A stretch of DNA of 64,000 nucleotides. It comes from Pempheris klunzingeri. Its lineage: Eukaryota; Chordata; Actinopteri; Acropomatiformes; Pempheridae. The DNA is taken from contig NC_092012.1 in NCBI RefSeq assembly GCF_042242105.1, positions 9,454,970 through 9,518,969 of the forward strand, in the 5' to 3' direction. The position numbers were made by a program, and so were the translations under genes. The notes under the pieces were generated by a model that did not search any database, was not told where the DNA came from, and was given only the letters and a program-made list of their open reading frames with translations. Every line of letters starts with the position of its first letter. Within the stretch, counting starts at the first letter, position 1. Shown one piece after another: positions 39,966 to 55,283 of this stretch.

Positions 39966-42900
39966 TCTAAGATCTAAAAGGTTTTAGCCAATTTGTCAAC
40001 CAAGACAGTTTTCAAGATACAACCCCATGCTACTGCATTACAATGCAATGCAACTGTGTAATTGTGATGTAAAATAATGCTGACTTAATGGTGATGAACT
40101 GGCTATGAACTAAGCACGATACAAGATCTGCAAGATTTTCATATACCTGAAGATACTAAGTCAAAGAAAGATTTATTGTAGTGACAAAGGCGTCAGCTCC
40201 CACATATTTAAACATTTATGACTTCTTCACACATTGATGCCACCTTACCCCGACACCTGACAGAGAGTTTTATTTTTGTATTTTTCTGTAATTAACTGAA
40301 CTTAACTCACTGGCTACCAAGAAACTAGAAGGGTAACCAAAAATTAGGTTGGGTTTAGAAACAGGTCACTAGTATGTAGTAATGTAGAATAATTGGGATT
40401 TGTAGTTAATTAGCTTAAACAAACGAAACTAAAATGGTCCTCCAAGCAAAATTAAAGATCCAGATAGTGTTCAAACAAAGGGAAAGTGGAGGCACTTGAA
40501 ATGCAGCAGAATCATCAAAGAATAATTTTTACGTGGGTGAGGAAATCATTCCACCTTGTCTTGTATTATCCTTTCTTTTTTTTCCCCCTCATGTCAGCAT
40601 CCCCCGCACTCCTCTTTTCCTCTCCACTACCTTTTTTGGTCTCATTCTGAATGCCTCTCTCCTTTTGGTTCTTTGTGAGACTGACTGCAGCCCTCCTCAG
40701 ACCATTTGCCACACTACTGTTTTCAGAGGAAAATGCCAAAATTTTACTGACTGTACCACAGAGAGTCAAACATTAAAACCACAACACATACAGCCAACAG
40801 TGTGTTTGGTACTTGAATGTGACTTGACAGTTTACTGGAGTGTGCCTTTGAACTTTTGGACTGACACCTAAAAACTTTGCAAACTTTGTTGTAAATTAAT
40901 AAACTCCAGCGATCATTTGGCTAAGGCTCTAACAATACACCAGGTTAGCTGTGACTCACATGTGCAGCAATGCAGCATAAAAGAATTATAACCAAGCTGT
41001 GAGAAAATGACTCAGTCTGTGGATGGGCACACTTACAGACCATATTACATTATTTCCCAGCAGAATACTTTTCTGCATGAAGAAAACATTAAGACTGGAC
41101 TGAAAGGAGTTTCCCAAAGCACTCCCTGTTAAAGCATATGTATATGTAGTAAGCACCATTATAGTTCAGTACTGCAAGAGGAGTTACAAGCCTATTAAAA
41201 AAATAAAAACCCATACTCTTGGAAACAAAATGATCTTGTAATGAAGCCAGAATAGTTTGCTGCATGACTTTTTACTTCATTACTCAGTTGTGCTGGTAAC
41301 TGAAATTTCTGATCTGTGCCACGCTTGTGAGAAAAAGACAAGCCGGAAGACAATGAAGCTGCAAAAGTCATGAAGGACCTGAGGCCTAAAACTCAACCAG
41401 ACTTTAAAATCTGCCCCTGCTTCACATCCACCTTGGCTGACTTTGTAATTATTTGTCAAGACAAACAGCCACCGTGGGGTTATCTGTCTTGTCCTGCAGC
41501 TTTGAAGGCCATAAACTAGATGATGACAGAAGCTCTTAAGAAATAACATGACATCATCACAGTTTGTATGCACATGCACATGTTTCTGCATGTGTTTGAT
41601 GTGCCTCTCCATTTCTACCTCCTATAATTACACAGGTCATCCTCCCCTGAAGGCATCCAGCAGATGCCATCAAAAACACCACAAGCCAGTCACTTATTTA
41701 AAGGTGAAAAGTTAGAACATCTTCACATGTTCACACAGTACAGAGGCTTTTGTGATCTGCTGTTCACCTGACTCACTGGAGACTCTGACACAACAGGTGG
41801 TGTGAAGTGCACATACAGGTAGAGGCAGTGACACATCAGTGATGTACCACATTTCAGTAACTACCTATATGGAAAACAAACATCTCTGCTGATATTTATG
41901 TAGACTGTGGGCCTATATCAGTTTGAACTGTAGTTGAACTAAACATTGCAGAAAAGACCTCGAGACATGCATACGCAGACAAGTATTTGAATCATATACA
42001 GTACAGTCTAAATATATCTTCTGCTTTTGGCAGTGTGACAGTGGCATCGAGAGGCATTCTGAAAGTTTGTGTTTGTTGTGGAGATGCTTAGGTCAGTGAC
42101 GAGTGTCTCAAAACCAAAGAGGAAGTTTGGAGGTCTCTGAGGGAAGACATTGGTTCATACTTTTCACTGAAAATGTAGCAAAATAGGAAGTAAAACTTTT
42201 GTCTTTTCTCATTGAGACATTTCAAGTGAAAAGTTTAATTTGATTTCACAACTATGTGCACAAATAAAAAAATATTATCATGCAACCAAATATAGTCAGA
42301 CCTGAAGGTCCTAATTTCTCTTGAAGGACTTATGGGGTCTTCCAGTATTTCTTTGACTCAAGCTGGTCTTGATAAAATCATTTGCTTATACTGCCCTAAA
42401 TATAGACATAATCATCTACCCTCACTATAAGTGTAGCTGCACAGGCAAAACCAATAAAGGTTGCAGACAAGAGTTGGCCTTCAAAGTCTTAACTAGAAGC
42501 AACTGAGACACTGTGAAAAAAAACTTCTGTGATAGTGATTGAAAATCACTGAAAAAAAACATGAGACACCATGTAAAAAGAGCTGGAAACATAAACACTA
42601 ACATCTGCCAATTAGCACTAAATGCAAAGTGCAGTTGAGGCTGATGTCATTTGTTTTGCAGGAATTTAGTCATAAACCAAGCAACGAGTGATTTTATCAC
42701 CAGATACTCTTTGTGGCCATTTACTCCAGGTTAGTGGTGTACATTAAAGGGATGTTGATTGTTTGTAGGAAAAACGCTGTTAATTTTTATCTAAATTCTT
42801 CTGACGCTCATTCTTGCCAAGCATGTACCAGATGGTTGTTCATTCAAATCAAGCATATTGCCCTTAATGGGATCGTGGAAAATAAGGAGCTTGTAAATGA

Positions 42901-43503
42901 GTCTGATTCTTTGTTTCTCGCATCATACGAGTCTCTTTCAAAACATCTGTTCGATGTTTCACCCACATCAGTAGAAATGTGTCTAATCGATGTGATTTCA
43001 GAGTAGTTTAGCTTTTACTAACCTACGAAGTTTTCTCTCTTTCAGTTGAGAATTTTCCCTTTCCATTCATACTACACACAGTATTTACTTTTCATCACAC
43101 TAGCCAATGAGGAAGACACCACAACACCATTGTTTGTACAGACATTTTGAGCTCATTTGGTGCCCTTTTCCAACTGTCTACATCACAGGAAAGAAGTGGA
43201 GACAACTAGACAGCTGTTTGATTCCACCACCAATATTTTTCCAAAATGTTTAGCCTTCCCAAAGTCATTCACCGTGAATATTTCCAGCTGAGTAACCGTA
43301 AATTAATGGGGGAGGAGTAAATATACTATGAAATGAAGAGCTGCTTACGGTCTAGTGTGTGTGTGTGTGCATCTATGTGCAGGAATATGTTAGAGTTTAT
43401 TATTGACCTAACTAACAGTGACCCAGACGGTGAGTGCCTGACGACTAGACCAATGAAAACAGAATTTCTCTTTTGTGGTTCTGCTCAGCACGGACCTTCT
43501 TCC

Positions 43504-43633
<130 letters not shown>

Positions 43634-46600
43634 TTCATCTCCGCAGGCCCTCTGCTGCGGTGGAAACTCTGCTGACAGTGACATCATCATTCCGAGACCA
43701 CTGAGTAACATTACAGAGGAGAGTGGAAATGTAGTCCCGGGCAACGAGTAACATCACAACACTACGGCGCGGTGTCACCGTCATTATTGTACCACAACCA
43801 CGGAAGCAAAGGCTATGAGGCGCAACGCATACACAAGCACAGAAAACCAAAAACATCTCTCAGGGGAGTCAAACTGAAATTATTTATTCTCCAAAATCTG
43901 CTCTGCCTTCATCCCAGGATGGCCTTTGTGCGTGTGATCGCTATACTTCCCTTCCATCATTTAGACCCCATGTCTCAAGAGCCACCTTTAAACAAACACT
44001 CTGGGGGGGGGGGGGGTTAGCTATTCCCTGCCTGATATGTTTATCTGAGCTTTGGAAGATAAGAGGTTCTAGTAAATTCTTGTGCTTATTTGCTCTCGCC
44101 TCTCTCCTGTGGATTGGAAGCATATGGCTATCATTGCATAACATAGACAAGGAGGGCAAACATGGGGAGAAATGACTTCACATAATTATAAGAAATGGTT
44201 GGTCGGTAGACTCCCTGTGTGGCTACAGCTTTGATTTGTGGCCACCGGCCTTCCCTGCAGAGCCCCAGCTCCTTTGCACATGCTTGAAAACAAATGGAGC
44301 CTTAGTCAGTGTTTCCCTTTTCCAGGAATCAGCAGTTTAATACGGTTTGACACAGCCCAGGGGACAAAGAGTTCCTCATCCGTGCTGCTGCATTAAACTA
44401 ACATCTGTAGAACATGATTCAGTTCAGATTACTTCAAATTACTTCATTAAAACTTCAAGGTTAGCAAGCCTGCAAACAATGACATACAAATAACAACTGG
44501 AGGAAAACAACACTTGGTTTCCTGTCTGGCTGACTATAAAGAGTCATTTAAAAGGCAACTGTCAACCCGTAAAGACTTTATAGAGAGGCTGCAAAGCCCG
44601 TCTCACCACGGCATCTGTATTCTCACTCAACCTCTTCCATCAACAAACGCACGTATATTTGTTATTCATCTGTATGCAAACAAACAACTGCCTCATTGAG
44701 TTTCATTAATGTAACTCCACTTCCACTACCACCCAAATCTTAAAGATACAACCATGACTCTAATGTCAACTATTAGACCCAAACTGATTGACAGGTCATT
44801 CATTGACTGGATTCCCAACACACAACTAACTTTGAGCTTAACAGTTCATTATTGACCTTGGAAACACCAGCTGACAAAACAACCTCAACTCAAGGTGTAA
44901 AGCCTACAAAGGCTTTCCAGAAAGCTCAAAAGCGTCAGACCAAGCCAGTAAGAGGACGTTGAGTTGGGATTGTTTGACCAACTAAGCTATAAATGTTTTC
45001 TAATGCTGTTTCTATTCTATTTTCATTTTCGCTCTGGATGTTAAATGTTTCAATCGTGTGTCAACATACGTCAAATATAAATGGCTGAAAAAAATATGGA
45101 TTGGGAGAATGAGGAATCTGACACTGAATGCGGCTGCAGTGAAACCAAACTGAGGTCCCAAATTCTATCAATTATCAGATGGACGTAGATGCATGCACAT
45201 GCGTTCAAAGAGAGAAATTACCGCACTATGCTTGACTTTTGTATATTCAGACAGAATACTTTCCCCAGCAGGACAGAGGCAGCACCAGCTTTGAGTCCAG
45301 AGAAGAGAAAACATGTAGGGTATGAATCCTTTCTGTGCTGATGGGTGGGGGTCAGAGCAGGTCACTGTGTCTTATAAGGCCACAAACAAGCACAAGTTTC
45401 AGCGCTGTGACTTTTACACCCTATGGTCAGGGAAACTGTCTATTGTTACTGTGCACTGAGGCTCCCATAACTTGTTTGTGTGGATTAGGAAGAGGACTGA
45501 GGGAGAACTTTTTTTCAGCCCCTGGGGATTTCATATTTTCTTGCCGGTATGTTTTTAACATTTTCATACCACCAAACCCTCTATTTCCTTCATATGTTGT
45601 TCCTCATTTGCTGTCTTACGTACCCTACAAAATATTCTGCCTGGTAACAGACTTTCAGTAAATTCACTGGCTTTCATTCACCCCTTTTACGGAGCAAAAT
45701 ACAGTCACACCACAAATATTCCTAAGGCAAAATGTGGTTGAATTGGCATGCTAGAGGCAGCATGACTACTTTGCCATCTCTGCCATTCATTTGTGCTTTC
45801 ATTTGGGTTTTGTTGTATGTGGCTGACTAGCTCTGCAGACGATTACTGATAGTTCAAACTATGATCTATGATTTCTGTCTGATCCGAGAATGATTCAGCG
45901 CTAAATACAAATACAGTCCACATTCCACCTCTGCCAGATGCCGTGCCCCCTCTTACAGTAGCAGGCACCATTTTTCACATTTTGTATACATTAGTGTTTG
46001 GCAGAAAACACTACAGGTATGAAGCACCCTTCAGCCCTGAGCTGAATTAAGCAGAGAGTGCACATTTGTTTATTTCTTGGCTGAACTGATGTGTTGAGAG
46101 AGTGAAGATCTTTGCAGGTTAAGGGCACTCTGACTGATGGGGCAGGGTATACAAGAAGGGAGTCAGACTGATATAACACAGCTGTCTGGCAGATTGCATT
46201 ACACTAAAATGCCCAAGCGGTCCGCATTAACTTTGCTCGGTCACATTTATTGGGCAGTGAGGAAAGGTAAAATACAGTTGGGATTGAGAAAGTGCTCCAC
46301 GGAGATTGTGCGAAAGCAGTTATGGGTTGATGGGTGAGTGTTTATCACCCCAAAGAGATGCGCCTCCAGATGTGCAGAGTGCACCAAAAACACATGCAAA
46401 AATTCATATACATGTTCAATGATGAAAAAAGCAGAAATACTGAAACACTTTCCCACATATGCAATCCAGTATTCACACTCCTTCCATCTAGATTAGTGAA
46501 AAAGAGGTCACCACACACTTTAGCCTGAAGTTCCATGAATTAGCTGTTAACGAGCTTTCCAATATATAACATGATACTCTTTACCAGATGTAGTTTGCTG

Positions 46601-46872
46601 AAGCTGACGAGAGTGTCATTAGTTTTGCACGGATTTGTATTGGACAAAGTATTGGAAAAAGAAAGATCCCTTGATGGTATCCCTAGAAGAAAAGTCAGTG
46701 GATCACCAAAGCCATTAGGATTTATCATCTGGGAAACAAGAATGTCTGTAATGTTTATAACCTTGGGACCATTAACATCATAGTTGTCGAGATATGTCAG
46801 TGGCGGACTGACCAACATCCTATGAGCCATGGCACCAGCACGGCTAAAAACACCATCTCCCGGTGAAGATCA

Positions 46873-46935
46873 TGTGATATGACCGAAAACTCAGAGCGGC
46901 TAATAAATGGACCCTGAAGTTAGATTGTGTTTCCA
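46873..46935 (+). repeat. Dispersed repeat fragment, copy B
   Basis: ATGACCGAAAACTCAGAGCG and CTAATAAATGGACCCTGA align with the segment at 24,602-24,665 in the same orientation, with roughly one mismatch in four or five bases. Confidence 0.5.
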
Positions 46936-49416
46936 AAGTCAAGAATACTCTGGGAAAAGCGAGAAGGTCCTCGTACAGATCATTTCGGATTGGTAAACAT
47001 ACAGTGCCTCCTCGCCTCATTTCACAAAACAACATTTTCTCTGATTCAGCAACTAAGAATTTTCAGCACTTCATATAAACAAAAAACTGGCTTATCTGCA
47101 CTTTTCACGCTGTGATTGTTAACATTTTAAAACTCCCTTAACTGTCCATCTGTGAGAGCACGCAGCCTCAACTCTGTCACCCTCTGGCTCCTGGCCACTA
47201 AGGCGGGGCAGAGTGTTGTGTACTTAGCCGTAGCCTCACGGGAGTCATCTGTCCACTTAAACCACACCAAAACAGCACCAGTATTTATTAAATCCCCCGT
47301 CTGTTTACCGCCTCCCCCTTTAACTCATCTGCTTGGAAGTGGTTTGCCATAGAGAGGAAAGCTGGGAGCAAAACACTCGTTTGAAAATGAGCGCAGCGGA
47401 GGAACATGACATAAGTCGGTTCTCCTTCGGGCCTCCATTCACTGAGAAGCAGAAAAGATTAAGGATAGACAGATGAGCAGATAGAAAACATTAGCGAGTT
47501 TCCAGTCAAACCCCACAGGACCATCTGGTTATATACACACCCACAAACATAGAGTGGCAGCTAACTACCAGACTCTAAAGAGAGGAAAACACAATTGAGG
47601 CTTATCGTATACTGCTGTCAGAAAGAGACTAAAGAAAGAGCTAGATCTGTGCTACACTGAAGTTTTCTGAGGGGAAGTCTCTTATCACGGCTGCAGAAAG
47701 ATAACATTGTGTTGCTTTAGTCTCGTGTGGCTTCCATGCAGGACGCACACTTGTTTGATTTGAGTCTGTAATCTCAGTGAGACATCTGACATTTCCAACA
47801 GGGTAGACCATGTCTGAAAATGATGATGATTTCAGCCGGCTAGAATGAAAATACTGTATGATGATTCACCACCACTTTAAACTCACAACGGAGGGGAGAG
47901 ACATGAGCAGACAAACTCGTGTACATACAGACATGATTTATCTGACTTGGCCTTCGAGAGTCTTCTAGTTTTCGGAGGTAAGCTCAGCTCTAAAACATCC
48001 ATTGCCGTTAACTGGAAATTGTTGTTCATGTACTAGACATCAGCACAGTAACTTATCCAGTAGGCCCAAAAACTAAAGCTTCCTTTGGCCTCACAAATAC
48101 ATTGATGTCATAGTGTCAAATAAAAATTCAAACTGGCTGCAAAAAGATTTCCTCAATTTTACTGCAGCATACATTTTTTAGAGTTTGCTAGCTCAACATT
48201 TAAGTTATGAATGTACCTTATGGACTACAGTACGGCCCACTTTCTCATTCCCATACGGCCTCAGGAAAGGTGTTTCATTTCACAGCCTGAAGGTTTCACA
48301 TTTTGCAGCGTTCTCTAAGCGAAAACAATTTCCTCCTGTGTGGGTTGCAAAGATTTAAGTCAGGAATAAAAAATGATGTAACCTGAAGACCCTTAAGGTG
48401 GATTTAATGGCAGGGGGCCACATCTGTCATAACTCACTGTCTCGTAAGTATATACTGGAAAGGCTGGAGGAAGGCCATATGCTGCATGTTCTCAGCTGTC
48501 ATTGGAGTTACTGCAACACAAGGCTGCATCTCCTGGCTGAGATCCTGTGAACCCATTATGGAGACTTTTATTTTCCTTCAAACTGTAATAAACTAAGAGG
48601 GATATTGGCTGTTAGGTCCAGCTCACACTATGAGTACATGACTACGCTCATCAGAAAACACTGGTTGGATAAGATGTTGTTGATCTATTGTCAGATGAGA
48701 GGTGTCCTTCTCATTTGGGGTACGTTCATCTACGTGCATCATCTTCTGTTCCCGGATGGGGAGATTATATATTCTTTTGTCCTTAACAACTTACGTATTC
48801 CTCTTTTCTGAAAGCAAAATATCACAAAAGCTGCAATCTATGCAACTCAGTGGAAATATTCTAAATTCCCCTTTCATGTCCTCACAGCTGATTAGTCACC
48901 TCTGAAGCTGACGTCTGTTGTGCATCACAGACGCAAACCTAAGCATAATTACAGTGAAAAGTTCAGCTTTTATTTTTGTCAAACGTTTATCATCACCCTT
49001 TTCCTTATTACTGACTTTGTGCTAACATCTGTGATAAAGGGGAAGGAATCCCAATTTTGTCAGTGGAAGATGATGGATAGTGTGTCAGTGGTTTCAAGGT
49101 GGAGCAGTGAGAGTTCACATTAAAGTGGACGTTATGAACTTGTTGCTTAAACTGTCAAAAAAAGTTTGACTAAGATGCTTCAACTCTGTGTTGTATGTTA
49201 AAACTCAACCAAGCCTGTTTGAGAATGAAACTCCATCTTGATCTCAATTTCTATTTTTTGTCCATGTAACTTGCAACTGTAGTACCATCTAGTGGTTAGG
49301 AGTGATATTACATTGATATACCAAGAGGCTCCACTGAGCCTTGGTCTATCAGCTTTCAATTCCACCTTTTAATGAATTCAGCTACAAAAGAGTATAATAA
49401 ACAAAACTTGCTAACT

Positions 49417-49448
49417 CATAACTTAAGGTGAAAGTACCTTAAGTTATG
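49417..49448. repeat. Perfect inverted repeat, 13-bp arms
   Basis: CATAACTTAAGGT (49,417-49,429) and ACCTTAAGTTATG (49,436-49,448) are exact reverse complements around a 6-base loop. It lies about 260 bp beyond the likely PSMD14 3' end. Confidence 0.9.
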
Positions 49449-49531
49449 AATTGTGGATGCACCCAGTTAAACATAAAAACTGTTAAACTTGCTTAATAAA
49501 TCTGCTGTGTTAATGATGCATTTATCAAAAG

Positions 49532-49591
49532 TATTGACAAAAGAAAAAAACATCAAATATTTTGTATTTGATGTTTTTTCTTTTGTCAATA
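49532..49591. repeat. Near-perfect AT-rich inverted repeat, 27-28-bp arms
   Basis: The arm beginning TATTGACAAAAG at 49,532 is matched by the arm ending CTTTTGTCAATA at 49,591. The only difference is one A in a homopolymer, and the loop is 5 bases. On either strand a transcript would fold into a long hairpin. It lies about 120 bp past the PSMD14 poly(A) region. Confidence 0.9.
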
Positions 49592-49726
49592 TTGTAGAAA
49601 TAAAATAGTTTGATTCAAAGTTATGTGCTGCGAGAATGTAAAACTCACTGCTTGGGTAGTAAAATAAGGCATCGTCCATGCTGTCCAACTCAAACCAGAC
49701 ACAAGTGTCTTCATTTCATACACACA

Positions 49727-49732
49727 TTTATT
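49727..49732 (-). terminator. PSMD14: PSMD14 polyadenylation signal AATAAA
   Basis: A canonical minus-strand AATAAA lies 53 bases after the PSMD14 stop codon, giving a very short 3' UTR of roughly 75 bases. Confidence 0.75.
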
Positions 49733-49784
49733 TTATATAAAAGAAAACAATGTTGCAATATTAACAGTTATACACACAGGCCCA

Positions 49785-53365
<3,581 letters not shown>

Positions 53366-54372
53366 ATCAGGATCTGTTAAAGTAGACACAATGGAGTCAT
53401 TTGCTTGCCTTTAAACAATACAGATGTCCAGCAACTTGCACAATTATCAAGGATAGGATCAGATATATATAAATAAATCTTAAAACATGTTAGGGCAAAT
53501 TCAGCTCAAAGATTTCAAAGTACACAATGCACAAAAAGTGGGTTCAAAGTTTGTTTTTTATCTGAATGGAACATCTGGAGGCTTTTGACCATTTAGCTAA
53601 ATGTTAAACACATTGATTACTTTCCTTTAGGATAAAACAGTTTACTAACCATGCAGACTGTGTGCTTGTAAACGACACTAGAGATCTCAGTAGTTAACTT
53701 GACAGGTGTGTTGAGTAGACAGATCTAGCTTTTTCCGTAACAATTAAAGTTAACATAAACCTGGTACGTTTTATAAGTGACCCGATACTGTTTGCTAGCT
53801 GATGAAACTTCGGTCAGCTTTGGGTTTAATTTCTATCTTAATATCAACTTTTACTTTTCCTACTTGAAAAGCTGACTGACATAAATCTGAGCTGGAATTG
53901 TGACCTAAACTGGTAAATTGGGAATTATGTTAATTTCGTATGTTTAAGAGCTGATTCTGTTTAAAATTGAACAATATGGGTGTATTTAGAAACTCAAGGG
54001 AATCCTGAAAAAAACTTAAGTTAGCCACCAAATCTATTAGCTCGTTAGCATCAGTTAGCTAATTTACCTCTAGTCACGCAAACACAGCATAAAGAGATGG
54101 ATAACTACGCGTTTATCTTTGACTTTAATTATAATATACTATGTTTTGGCCATAATAACAACAGGTAAATATGGCATTAAATGACATTATATCGGTCATT
54201 TTATTAACTAGTGGTTAACGTTATAAGCGTTACCGTGCTGTTAGCTTACTCATGCTTATCTTAGCCTCCGTCATCTCGCACAAGAAAAGCAGCAACAAAT
54301 TACTAGCAGCGACTCCATCTCGCCGTATTTTATGAAAGCTAGTCATTGTGTTAAAGCTATAAGTCGACTTAC

Positions 54373-54525
54373 CTGCTGTCAAATCTTTCGGATATTCAGA
54401 AAAGTCTGTGTTGTTGTGTATCGAGTCAGGCCAATTGGCTACAATGAATCAGCCAGAATTGTCTTGATTTTTTTTTTCTTTTTTTCAGACAAACTGCTTC
54501 CGTCGCGCTGATGACGTCATTTGTG
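54373..54525 (-). promoter_or_regulatory. PSMD14: PSMD14 non-coding exon 1 and promoter with CRE
   Basis: A consensus minus-strand donor (GCAG then GTAAGT) at 54,373/54,372 fits the end of an untranslated first exon joined to the acceptor before 53,373. Just upstream are a palindromic CCAATTGG (54,431-54,438) and a full palindromic CRE TGACGTCA (54,512-54,519). There is no TATA box. The exact start site is not determined. Confidence 0.6.
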
Positions 54526-55205
54526 GTCGCCGACTGGTAACTCCGAAATACAAATACAAGGGGGCGCCACAGTCATTACAATTTATGCTCATGGATGTAT
54601 TATCATGTGCATTGTACGTCCTCATTCATACCATATCACTATTACTTCTATCAATACTACTACTACTAATTACATCAGAGCAGATGTAGCCCATGTCACA
54701 TATGATTTCTGCATAAAGCTGATAAACCTATTAACCCATTAAAATGTAGCAGCCAATAGATCAGATTGGCACATCCAGGAACACTCAGCTTATTTGATAA
54801 TGCAAAATATTGGTACAAAATAACGTCACCTGAAAACCACCTGAATGAAATTACTTTTTAAATGACTTGAAGACACCATGTCAGGCAAATGTACATCCAC
54901 TCTGCTTGACCTAAAAAAATGCATACATGGAAAAGATTCGTTTGATCCACGTTCAGTCTCATCCCTACATTCTCCAGTATCACGCTGGTGTATTAAGGTC
55001 CCTCAGTAACCCACTCAGTGGTCAGAGATGTCCTACCAACACCTGTTTTTACCTTATTGAGTCCCCAAGTCAGCAAATTTTCAGTCCTGCTCTGCTAACA
55101 GTATGCTAGCTAGCAGCAGCACTGTGTTCTGACAATGACAAAGCTAATGCTATGTCACAGTTAAGGTTAGCTCACGTTAGCCCAGTCAGTGTGGCCTGAG
55201 GTGGC

Positions 55206-55283
55206 CCTCTGATTGGCTGAAAGAAAACACCTCTCTGATTGGCCAAAAGAATGATGCTCTCTGATTGGTCAAAAGAAAGAACC
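55206..55283. repeat. 26-bp tandem repeat, three units, each with an inverted CCAAT box
   Basis: CTCTGATTGG followed by an AAAGAA-type block recurs with GATTGG starting at 55,211, 55,237 and 55,263, an exact 26-bp period. Each unit holds ATTGG, the reverse of the CCAAT box. The array lies about 0.75 kb upstream of the PSMD14 promoter. Confidence 0.85.

Noticed and set aside
42713..43006. A 97-codon plus-strand open frame
   Set aside because: The peptide resembles no family I know and has no promoter or splice signals. Kept as chance or a decayed repeat.
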